From Elephas maximus indicus (lineage: Eukaryota > Chordata > Mammalia > Proboscidea > Elephantidae), in the NCBI RefSeq assembly GCF_024166365.1, contig NC_064827.1:47954635-48018634 (forward strand): a DNA stretch of 64,000 bases, in the 5' to 3' direction. Below, in pieces: positions 12,701-24,700 of this stretch. Both the position numbers and the translations under genes were made by a program. Positions within the stretch are counted from its first letter, which is position 1. Each line of letters begins with the position of its first letter. The notes beneath the pieces are model-generated. The model had not been told where the DNA came from. It saw nothing but the letters and a program-made list of their open reading frames with translations, and did not search any database.

Positions 12701-15700
12701 TCAGGCCTCCTCTCCAGGCTGCAAAGTTCTTTCCTCACCTCCAGCCCTGGGCTCTGCTGTTCCCTCTGCCTGGATCCCCCCCATCCCCCTGGTATTTGCC
12801 CTCAGGCTGCCTCCTTCCCAGCAGCTTGGGCTGGAATTCATCGCCACCTCCCAGTCTTCGCTGATCACCTTGCCTAAGTAGCTGCCCACCCCTCCCCCCA
12901 CCTGTTACTTTCTCACTGCCCTTGTCACGGTCACCTTTGGATTATCTGTGGAAAATCCATTTCTAGGTAAACGCCTCTTCCCTCCCCAGAACTCTAGTCT
13001 CACAGACCCAATTGCCTACTGAGTATCACCACATAAGAGTTCAAACTTCTCAAACCTAACAGGTCCAAATGGTTCATTCCCTCTAATCCTAAATGCTCTT
13101 TCTCATCTCAGGAAACTCCCTTCTTGTCGCTCAAGCGAAAATCTTTGGAGTCTCCTTGATGCAAATCTCAATCCCCTTGCCCACACCCACTCCTGTTGAC
13201 CCCTTTGCTGTTCCTCCAACATGCCAAACTCGCACTTGCCTCAATCTCGCCTCAGGACCTTTGCACCTACTTTTGCCTCTGCTTAGAATACCTTTCCCCC
13301 AGATATAACAAAATACCATGACCAACAACAGCAATAACAGCTAACATTTACATAGTGCTTATTATATGAAGGAGCCCTCATGGTACAGTGGTTAAGCACT
13401 GGGCTGCTAACTGAAAGGTCGGTGGTTCAAAACCACCAGCCGCTCTAAGGGAGAAAGATGTGGCAGTTGGCTTCCTTAAAGACTGACAGCTTTCGAAACA
13501 GTATGGGGCAGTTAGTTATACTCTGTCCTATAGTGTAACTACGAGTCGGAATCAACTCGACAGCAAAGGATTTGGTTTTATACCTGAGCCCTGTTTTAAG
13601 CACTGATCCTCGCAACAACTCCAGAAGAGGGGACTGCATTATCGACTCCATTTTATGGATGTGGAAACAGAGGCATAGAAAAGTTAGGTACCTTGCCAAG
13701 AGTTAGGAAGTTGTGGATCTGGGACAGAAACCTGGCAGTCTGGCTCCCAAGTCCGTGCCTGGGACCACTATGCCCTCTTGCCCTCAGATCCGTGGAGTTC
13801 GCTGAAGGGTTATTTAAGGTCTACTCACAGGTCTCCTGCCCTGAGAAGCCTTGCCCAACTTCCCCATACAAAATAGCTCTTCCTCCTTGTCACTCTCTAC
13901 TCCCCTTACTCAGCTTTATTTTTCTTCAGAGCACATCTTGCCTGACATATTTGTTAGTGTGTTGTCCGTCCTGCCCACAACAGGCTGCGAGCACCACAAC
14001 GGCAGGAACTTTGTTTTGTTCCCTGCCCATCCTAGACTCATACCTGTAATGAATCATAATGGCAGAGATGGGCGAGTGAATGAATGAATGGACAGACAGA
14101 TGGATATTTCTGAGCACTGGTTTTGTGCCAGGCCCTCTGGGGAACTCAGAGCTGGACCAAAAGTGATACTTGCCCTCCTAGTATTCACAAGAGGCAGGCC
14201 CTGGGGAGGAGACATCAGGAGAGGGAGCAGGGACAGGTTTCCCTCCCAGTGAGCACACTGTTCCCGCCTCGAAGGAAGTGAGACTTGGCCAGGCAAAGGA
14301 AGAGGGGGAGGCGGTGTCCATTCTGGCTGGGAGCCCAGAGCAGGCAAAGCTGTGGTGTGTTGGGATGCCGGAAGGTCTGAGGGGCAGAAGCAGAGCAGTG
14401 CAGCTGGAGAGCAGCCGGAAACGGTCTCTGGAGGGTAGAAAGTGAAGCTGAACGATGGGTTGGGCACCAGGCCCAGGAGCCCTTGATGGCTCAGCCAAGG
14501 GCCTGAGTGCGGGAGAGGTGTGATTTAGGGTGCTAATCTTTGCAGCGGTCTCCTGGCTATAGGGCCCTGAGGGGAGTTAAGGATACAAGTTAGTCATATA
14601 GCAACTTACTTTCCTTAATACGAATGTCCAGTGGCATCTGAAGTGCACTCTGAATGGCTTCCACAAGGCCCTTAAAGAGGCTCTTGACAGGCTCGAAGGA
14701 GAGGGGCACGGGGTGACACAGCTCCCCAAGGTTCATCTGCTGCTGCATCTCCTGCCTGGTGGCCGAGTATGCCTGTGTGGGGCACATGGAGTCAGGGCAG
14801 CTTTGGGGGCTGCAGGCTGTGTCCTGGCCTACACCATTGCACCCAGCAACATACCCATGCCAGAAAGTGCAAGCCCCACCCTGTCCTGGAGCCTGCCATC
14901 AGCCCAGGTCTCTGGAAGCAGAGTTTTGGGGAGATCACACAGCAGGCACTGAGGGAGAAGATGTGTGGAAGTCGCTCCAGTGCTGATCTGGTGGCCCCTC
15001 CGTCCCTCCTCCCTCCCTCGCTCCATTCCTTCCCTTTCAGTCCACTGAGTTCTTGTCTGTGCCGGGTATTAGGAAGCAAAGGGAGGAGTAGGAATGACTG
15101 TTACTGCTCTTAAGTTGCTCACCACCCTGCAGGGAGTCCCCGAAGGCTTACGGACACTGTAACAGGGGTCTGCCCAAGATACCAAAAAACCACAGCCAGC
15201 TCCACTGTCACCTCCTCGGAGAAGTCTTCCCTGACCCATCAGACATTCCTTGGACATACTTTTGCTAGCTCACTTGAGCTATGTTGTAAATAAAACTGTT
15301 TCTGACCATGTCTCGCCACTTAGCTGCGAGCTCCTAATGCCCAGAAGGCCTGGCCCAGAGCAGGCTATCAGTATATATTTGATGAATAAATGAATGAACA
15401 AACAGAGGGAAGGAGTGATGAATAATGAAAATCAGTAGCTTCGTTGCCAGAGAATAAAAAATTGAAAAAAACGAGAAAAGATGACAAAGCTGTGAATCTG
15501 TCTATGATGTAGAAAAATCATTCTTCTCCATGGAAGAATTCCTTTGTATTAAAAAAAATAAAAACCAAACCCATTGCCATCAATTCCAACTCATAGCAAC
15601 CTTACAGGACAGAGCAGAACTGCCCCATAGGGTTTCCAAGGACTGCCTGCTGGATTTGAACTGCCGACCTCTTGGTTAGCAGCCATAGCTCTTAACTACT

Positions 15701-18700
15701 ATGCCACCAGGGTTTCCATCCTTTGTCTTAGGTATCCCTAAAAATTACCTTTACTTAAAAAGAGACAAATGTACCCTTTTGTGCATCTTGCCCTCTTAAA
15801 GGACAGTATCACTGGGTCTAGAGAAGACCTCACCCAGAAATCAGCAAAAATAGCTGACTATGAGACATAGGCTGACTTGGCTAGGTCTACCTAAAAGCAC
15901 AAGAGTGAAAATATCCGCCAGGGGACTAGCTTGACTAGTTTTGCACTGGATGATTTATTTGTCTTATTTTCCAGCCAGAGTCCATGTTAATCTGTGGTTA
16001 GGCTCAGCGCTACCTTTATTTAGTTGTGCCCTGCTCTGCCACACGAGCCTTCAGAGTGTCTTACAAAGGTCATCTAATGCTGCAAGATTTTCCTTTACAG
16101 AGAGAAAGAAGAAACAAGGAGAAAACCAGGATAAGAACGTAAGCTGGAAAACCAGAGTGAGATGAGACACAAAATGTGTGCCCTGAAGTATTTTTTTAAC
16201 TTATTTGAAGTGTATTTGGCTCTGTGCTTCCTAGAAGCCAAGGTGAAGAAGGAAATAGGAAGAGTTATATGAGTGAAAAAGCAACCCAAGTACACAGGGG
16301 TATTGATACCACAGAGAAGTTTTTCTCATTGTTCCTTGAAGAGAGAAGCACCATCCTCAACAACATGCTTTCACTCAATGTAGCAATGAGTATCACAGGG
16401 AATTTTTCTTAGAATCTCCTTCAATATAAGGTATAGCCTCCAACAAAGCCCAGTGGCCAAGAAGTACCATCCTCCTCTCTCCCTTGAACAAACTGTGACT
16501 CAGCTCATTTCAAGAGAGGTACCTTTCCAGGAGGGATGTCTCAATTATCACTGCAATGGCAGAGGGATGGGCAGTAATGTTGTGTGAGGTTAGAGTCAGA
16601 CAGACCTGGGTTCTGATCCCACCTCTGCTACCTACCAGCTGTGTGACCTCTGGTGAGTCACTTTACCTCCCTCAGCCTCAATTTCTCATTAGTAATGTGG
16701 AGTGACAATATCCATTTTGAAGAGTTCTTACAAATATTACAACTAAGACACGGAAAGTACTTGGAACATACAACAACAACAAAAAAAAAACCATTGCTGT
16801 AGAGTAGATTCCAATTCATAGAGACCCCACAGCACAGAGTAGCACCTGGTGGATTCAAACTGCCGACCTTTTGGTTAGCAGCCATAGCACTCCACCAGGG
16901 TTTCCATCCTGAATGCAGAGGTTCTCAGATATGGTGGCTATCAACATTATCTAATTAGTTCAAGATGTATATTATCTTCCTAACAATGTACATTTTCTGA
17001 TCCCTTGTGTTGGGGCAATAAAGTCTATATACTGAGGTGGCAGTTCTCTGAGTATTCACTCGATGTGTAAATACTGTGTTTAATGCCACAGCAACCAAGG
17101 TTAGGGGCACTGGTGGTTCGGTGGCAGAATTCTTGCCTTCCATACAGGCGGGAGACCTGAGTTTGATTCCTGGCCAACGCACCTCACGCGCAGCCACCAC
17201 CTGTTTATCAGTGGAGGCTTGAGAGTTGCTACGATGCTAAACAGGTTTCAGCAGAGCTTCCAGACTAAGACGAACTGGGAAGAAAGGACTGGTGGTCTAC
17301 TTCCAAAAATCAGCTGGTGAAAACCCTATGGATTACAACGGTTTGATCTGCAACAATCATGGGGATGGTGCAGGACCAGGCAGCATTTTCTTCTGCTGTG
17401 CATGGGCTGGCCAGATTTGGCGGCTGATTCTGCCGCAGCTAACAACAACCACTGAGATGAGATGTAGGTGGCAGGTGTCAGACGACAGAAACCCCGCATT
17501 ACCTGAAGCCGTTGTACAGGATCGGGTTCCTGGCTGATGCTCCAGGCTCTGTGGGAGAGATCATTCATGACATTGATGTGCTCCCCACAAGACTCGATCT
17601 GCTGTCTGTACGCCTGCAGGGCAAGCTGCATGTTTCTGTCGATGAATTTCTTGGCCAGCACCTCCTCTTCGTGGAGCAGTAATCTGAGTTCTGAGAACTT
17701 CCCTGCCAACCAGGTTTTACTTGACTCTGCATGAGCCTAAAAAGAAAACCAGTTCCAGATGATATGATTGTTGACCTACCAAATCCAGAAGAATCAACAT
17801 GAAAAAAAAAAAATTATAACACCTAAAAAGCGAATTCAGCAAGGTGGTCAGCCAGATACAAGATCAATTTATAAAAACCAAAAGCTTTCCGAAATACCAG
17901 TTATAACCAATTGGAAAATGCATAGAGAAATAAAGTCCTTTTAAAATAAGAAAACAAACTTGCAAAAATATCTAAAAATAAGCCTAACAAAAACTGTAAA
18001 GACCTAGATAAAAGAAAGTATAAAATTGTACAAAAAGAGATAAAAAATATTTTGGATGCATGGAAGAATAATCTATATCCTTTGCTGGGAAGGTACATTA
18101 TTATAAGATTCTATTTGTCTCCAAATTAGTCTATAAATTCAATGTAATCCTAACCAAAGTCTTAACATGCAGATTTAAAAATTATTATAGGAGAGAATAA
18201 GCACACTAAAGCAAAAAAATCCTTTAAAAAGAAGATCAATGAAGGAAGAACTGATTTATTAGATATCAAAACATACTGTAAAGCTACAGGATTTAAAACC
18301 ATGTGGCTCAGGCACAGACAGAAAGATCAAAAGCACAGAATAAAGAGTTTAGAAAAGAAATATATATCTATATATACATACATAAACATACACACACACC
18401 CCTACACACCCACACATAATATATGGAGAAAGAGAGTGAGAAAGAGAAAAAGCCATATATCTGGGAACTCAGTATACGATAAAGTGGCTCAAATTGTGGG
18501 TAGGAAAGAATGAACTATTCCATAAATGACACTGGCACAACACACAATTAACCCCATATTTAAAAGAAAAAATTAAGTTAGATTTTACCATACATGGTAT
18601 ACAAAATTAACTCAAATGGAATCTACCTACAGTCTTACAAAAAAAATGCACACCTGAATCTGATCAAGTCTTTAGTTGTAACAGATCCAATTTAGAGGGA

Positions 18701-21700
18701 ATATAGAAGACAGGGAACATGTTAATCACCAACTTAAGAAACATATCAACCAATTGCATATCAAAGATTTTATTTCACCCCTAATTCAAACAAACAAATA
18801 AAATGTGACATCTATGAGACACTGGATATTTGATGATCTTAAGGAACGCATTACTGTTAATTTTCTTAGATTTGATAATGATATTAAGGTTACATGTTTT
18901 CGAAAATGAGCCCTTTATCCTTTAGAGATAATATGCTGAACATTTTACTGGTATTTCTAAGACTTGCTCAAAACAACACATGTATACTGGAGGTTTGTCA
19001 CAATAAAAGGTAAACAAAACAAAAAAGAAATTCCAGATTGATTAAAGCACCACACATTAAAAAAAAAAAAAAGCCCCAAATAATAAATCGATTAGAATGA
19101 AATATGAAATTTTTAAATAAATTTGGAAGAGGAAGGCGGAAACCAAAACTAAAAAGGAAAAAGGAAGACATCAGCAGGTTTGACCACGTAAAAAATAAAA
19201 CATCTCCCCAAACGGAAGAGCACTTTAAACAAAACCACATGGCGGATAAGAAACTATACAGGCTTACTACCCCTAATATACAGCAAGAAGGAAACAATTC
19301 AATTTAAAAAATAGGCCAAATATGCAACTACCAAGAACCATACGAAGGGTGCTCAGCCTCCCAAGCCAACAAGAAGTTGCCACTGTAATCAAAAAATATT
19401 TCTTGAGCATCAAATTGGAAAAAATGTAACTGAGTGATAATACCAGACTAAAGGTATGTGGAATATGGTATTTATACACACAGTGAGTGCTAGTGTCTAT
19501 TGGTACTGTATTTTAGAAGGCAATATACTTTGATACATAAGTCCTCTTATAGGAATTAATCCTAGAAAATGTATTCACATGTGCACCAAGATATGTGTAC
19601 CAAGATGCTCACTACAGCATTGTTCGTAATAGTGAAAACCGAAAAAAAAAAAAAAAAAAAAAGTTTGCCATCAAGTTGATTCTGACTCATGGTGATCCCA
19701 TGTGTTACAGAGTAGAACTGTTCCAAAGGTTCTTCTTAGCTGTAATCTTTACAGAAGCAGGTCATCAGGCCTGTCTTCCACGGTGCCTCTGGGTGGGTTC
19801 GAACTGACAATCCTTAGGTGCAAACTGTTTGCACCATCCAGGGACTTTAACAGTGAAAAGTTGGACACAATTTTCAATATGAGAAGTGTCCATATATAAA
19901 TTCTGCTACATTTATGCAATGAAATAATATATAAACCCAAAATCAGATCCATGGCCATCAAGTTGATTCCGACTCATAGCGACCCTATAGGACAGAACAG
20001 AACTCCCCTACAGGGTTTCCAAGGAGCAGCTCCTGAATTCGAACTGCCAACCGTTTGGTTAGCAGCTGTAGCTCTTAACCACTGCGCCACTAGAGATCTG
20101 AAATAAGATACAGTGAGTAAAAAGAATGCAGTGGATCTTTATGGCCTTATGGGGAAAAGTGCTCCCAGATAGACTGGAATGACCCCGTTGGTCATGGCCC
20201 CCAGACCTTCTGTTGGCCCAGGATAGTAAGCATTCCCGAAGCCAACTCTTCAGACATGGATTGGACTGGACAATGGGTGGGAGAGGAATGCTGGTGAGGA
20301 GTGAGCTTCTTGGATCAGGTGGGCACTTGAGACTACACTGGCATCTCCTCCCTGGAGGGGAGATAAGAGGGCGGAGGGGGTTAGAAGCTGGCAAAATGGA
20401 CACAAAAAGAGAGAGTGGAGGGAGAGAGTGGGCTGTGTCATTAGGGGGAGAGTAATTGGGAGTGTGTAGCAAGGTGTATGTGGGTTTTTGTGTGAGAGAC
20501 TGACTTGATTTGTAAACTTTCACTTAAAGCACAATAAAAATCATAAAAAAAAGAAAAGTGCTCCAAGATAGCCAAGTGAAAAACAGCAAGTTGTAGAACA
20601 ATGCATATTGTATGATCCCATTTATGTAAAACATAACAAAACAAAAACTATATATAGATACATGCATCTGTATGTTTGCAAGTATTCGTGTGTGGGAAGA
20701 GGTAAGGGGCCGAGGGGACGGTGAAGCAGGACTCTCACTTTGTACTTTGTATAGTTTTATACTATAAGGTCAATTCCAACTCATGGCAACTCCATGTGTG
20801 TCAGAGTAGAACTGTGCTCTATAGGGTTCTCGATGGCTGATTGTTCAGAAGTAGATTTCAGGCCTTTCTTCCGAGGTGCTTCCGGGTGGACTCCAACTGC
20901 CATCCTTTCGGTTAGGAGCCAACTGTGCTAACCATGTGCACAACCCAGGGACTCTGTTCTACACTATACTATTGTCTAGATTTTTTTAAATGAGCATGTG
21001 CTCATGTATCACTTGCATAATTAAATAACAAAATAGAAAATCAGCTGAAAAGAACATAGGCCAGCCCCTTTCCTCAGCCTAAACAACAAGTATCTGGCCA
21101 GGTACAGGGGGCAGGCAGGCTCCCCTACGGTACGATGCTCTCATCTTAGTGGGACAGGAAGGTATAATTTGGTAGGGTATAGGGGATGAATTTCTTAAGT
21201 CTGTGTTTTCCATAAAATGTTATAGATGTGGGTTAGGTTCTGAGGCTAGCTCATATCACATGCCTTATGGATTAAATTGGCTTTGGGCTAGCCTGGGAAT
21301 TAATCCACATTTATAGCATGGTTTCTATGGGTCAGTGAGCCTGAACACAAATACATCTTTGTTGAATGGCTAAATGAGGGAAAAAAATATATTCCAAACC
21401 CCTGATTTATAAACACATTTTGGAGGCAAAATATAGAAAATGGAGTATCTGTTTATAGAAACCAAGAAAGCAAGTACTTCCTCCCAACTGAGTTATGCTC
21501 CAAGCAGTTTCTATAGATCCACTTCATAAAGAAGGCTAAAGAAGCTTAGCAGCACCACCCATTGTTGTAACTGTCAACACAGGAGTAACTGTTTGAAAAC
21601 ACGGAACCAGAAAACTTAGGGTGTAAGCAGTTGAGACTGATTATGCAATACAGTAAAAACAAAACAGGAGAGAGAATTCTGGCAATGAAATAAGGAAGTT

Positions 21701-24700
21701 GGCTATCTGGTTAGGGAACTTTGGTTCAAAGCAAAATTGGATCCCAGAATGAACTGCTTCAGGCATGGCTGGGCAGAGCTGGTGGCTGGCTGAGGGGCTT
21801 GACACAGGCCAGTTGACAGGGGTCTCAGGACTGTGGGAAAGAAGAACTTGACCAGGGTTGAAGCCCTGCTCACACGTGGGGGAGGGATTCTGCATACAGG
21901 GCACTGGCTGTTATGAGACTCCATCTTAGCCTAGGCCCCTGGATACCTGTCTGGATCCTGGAGAGAGCGAAGAGCCTGTGAGGTGAACCGAAGAGTGCTT
22001 TTGCTGACAACTTTTATGACTTCCAGGCCTAGACAATCCTGCTATATGTGTCCTTCTCATGGTGTGTGCCACCAGGGAAGGGAGGTGTGCTCTCCAACCC
22101 TGCTCAGGTCACTTTTGCTTTGGCATCCCCTGGACTCTGTGACATGGTGGGAGTGGCCAGCAGGAGTAGGAGAAAGGGCGGCCGTGCCCAGCAGGGGTGG
22201 TGGAGACCAGTGGCACCATCAAGGTCAGCAGGACAGCGAGGCAGGGTCCTTGTCTTCCCACTCCCAGTCTGGCAAAAGCTGGCTCATGTCAGCCTGCTGG
22301 TCACCCTACCCCTTCCCATGGGGCAGTCCCTACAGTTCTGAAGGGTCACAGAGAAAGGTACAGGGCCAGGCACTGAGGTTATTGACTGTACTCTCCAGGG
22401 GTTACTGGGTTAGAAGGAGCCTGGGCCTACATGCCCTCAGGTCCACTTCCTGCTTGGTTCTGCAGGGCAGAGGGGCTGACCCCTGCAGACTGCATTTCCA
22501 GGTTCCCCCTTCAGCTGGTTTCAACTGGGTTTGGTCAACAGGAGAAGGCACTGGAGGAAAATCAGAGGGTGAGGGGAAGGGAACAGCCAGGGTATTCCTC
22601 CCTGATGGGCCTCCCCCTTCCCAACCCCTGCCCCCGCCCCCCCCCACCAGCCAGCACTCCAGCTCCCACAGGACAGGCCTACTCTAGTTCCAGCTTCCAC
22701 CTAGGCGGCGCTGGCCCTGTGTTACCACCACCTCCTCCCTTTGTCCCTCCAGCCTTCCTGCTGGTGCTAATCACCTCACCACCTCCTGTTGGCTTCTCAG
22801 CCTCTTCCATCATGTGTGTCACCATTCCCTGAATGAGCTGCCTCTGTCTTAACGTCAAAGTGGTTGCTATCTTCCTGGGTGGATCCTGATGGATTCAGGT
22901 GTGGCCCTAGGTCTACCTCTAATTTGCTGTGTGACCAATGATAAATTGTTTCCTCTTCCTAGGCTTTGGAGCCACCATCTCTAAGGGCCTTTCAGCTCTG
23001 ACAGCCTATGCACATTCAAAATTCCTACGCACGTCCGTAGGTCCAGTCTTCTGGATTCAACAGACAGTGACCAGCCTAAATAGGCACACACACATACATA
23101 TATATACATACACACATATACAAATATATATACACACACAAATATACATACATATATATACATACATACTTTTATACACATATATACACACACACATATA
23201 CACAGATATACACATACACATACATAAACCAAAAAAAAAAAAACAACCCATTGCCAGAACATGGTGACCCTATAGGACAGAGCAGAACTGCTCCATAGGG
23301 TTTCCAAGGAGCAGGTGATGGATTCGAACTTTAGACCTTTTGGTTAGCAGCCAAGCTCTTAACCACTGTGCCACCAGGGCTCCAAAATGACATATAGTTT
23401 TGGCCAACATGAGAGAAAGAGTTGACACAGAGAAGCCTCCTTCCTGCTTCAAAAACATAGAAATGCGGATAAAAATAGCAAAATTTAAAATTACACAAGC
23501 AAGCTCAAAACCAAACAAACAAAAATGGGAAATTCTCAGGGAACTGGGTGTCAGTGCACTGGGCAGGCACTGAAGCAGAACGAGCCCGGGGCGGGTAGAG
23601 GTGGAGGTGTTTGGGGGTGAGATCCACATAGGACTGGGGCCTTGTGATCTAAGAGAGAGCTCTGGGCACCTGGCCTCATTCCAGCTCTGAGTGGGAAGGG
23701 GCTACCTACATAAAGCAGACTCACAAAGTGCTGCTCCAGCCCTGAACTGACCACCAGAAAACCTCTACTCTACTGGCCCAGGTAAGGAGTAGGGCTTCTT
23801 GCCATCCACCTAGGGTCACGGAGGGAAAGGGAATCACCAGCAAAACACACAAGACACTAGGCTTGCACTGAGCAGGTTTGGGGTCTGAATTCCTGAAGCC
23901 TCAGTAACACAAGGACTCAAAACTGAAAAATTAATATAAAAAAGGTCTGGAACCACTGAAACTCATACAGCCCCAACCCCCCCCCCCCCAGATGCATGAC
24001 TCACCAGATATTAAATAGATAATCTGAACAGCCCTATAGCTATTCAGAATTCAGAATTTAAAACTCATAAAAAAACATAATACAGAACCCAGAAATAGGC
24101 CCACACTAGGATGGCCAACTGGTTTTTGACAAAAGCAATTCAATGGAAAAAGGATGGTCTTTTCAACAAAAGCAACTGGATATCCATAAGCAAAAAAAAT
24201 GAACCTCAACCTAAGTCTCACAACTTATAGAAATATTCACTCAAAAAGGACCACGGACTTAAATGTAAGCTATAAACTTTTTAGAAAAAAACATGGGAGA
24301 AAAGCTTTGGGATCTAGGGTTAGGCAGAGTGTTCTTAGGTTTGACAGCAAAAGCACAATCCATATCAGAAAATATTGATGAATTGAACTTCATCAAAATT
24401 AAAAACTTTTGCTCTGTGACAGACCCTGTAAAGAGGATGAAAAGACAAGCTACGGATGAGGAGAAAATATTTGCAAACCACAAAGAAGACAAAGGACCAG
24501 AGTCTAACCGGTTCTTGACCATATGTGACCTCCTGAAATGGATGAACATCCACAGGTTCTTTTTGGTACAGTGACTCTGTGTTTTCCTTCCATCTTCTTT
24601 TGATGCTTGCTGCGTGGTTCAATATTATGTCCACAGTACCCTTGAATTTTTTCTTCAGTTCTTCCAGCTTGAGAAATGCACAGCATGCTCTTCCCTTTTG

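Larger units (their letters stand above)
7745..14609 (-). other. TRIM14 intron 4
   Basis: 6.9 kb, GT-AG. It holds L2/MIR remains, one variant AfroSINE, an RTE copy broken by an LTR and a SINE, a pyrimidine-rich stretch, a further AfroSINE and an L2 3' end. 7746-8160 and 14130-14609 contain nothing recognised. Confidence 0.8.
14773..17502 (-). other. TRIM14 intron 3
   Basis: 2.7 kb, GT-AG. It contains an L2 3' end, two minus-strand AfroSINEs, a MIR and a tRNA-Gly-headed SINE. 15730-16560 holds nothing recognised. Confidence 0.8.

Noticed and set aside
12277-12864. 195-codon plus-strand frame
   Set aside because: Lies in C/T-rich, partly L2-derived intron sequence; composition of Leu/Ser/Pro, no domain or splice context.
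17107-17185. tRNA-Gly gene
   Set aside because: The head resembles tRNA-Gly but carries mismatches in the stems and continues into a SINE body with an RTE-type end.
21983-22687. 234-codon plus-strand frame inside TRIM14 intron 2
   Set aside because: Antisense to TRIM14, Ser/Pro-rich, no recognisable family, and no conserved neighbours; most likely chance.
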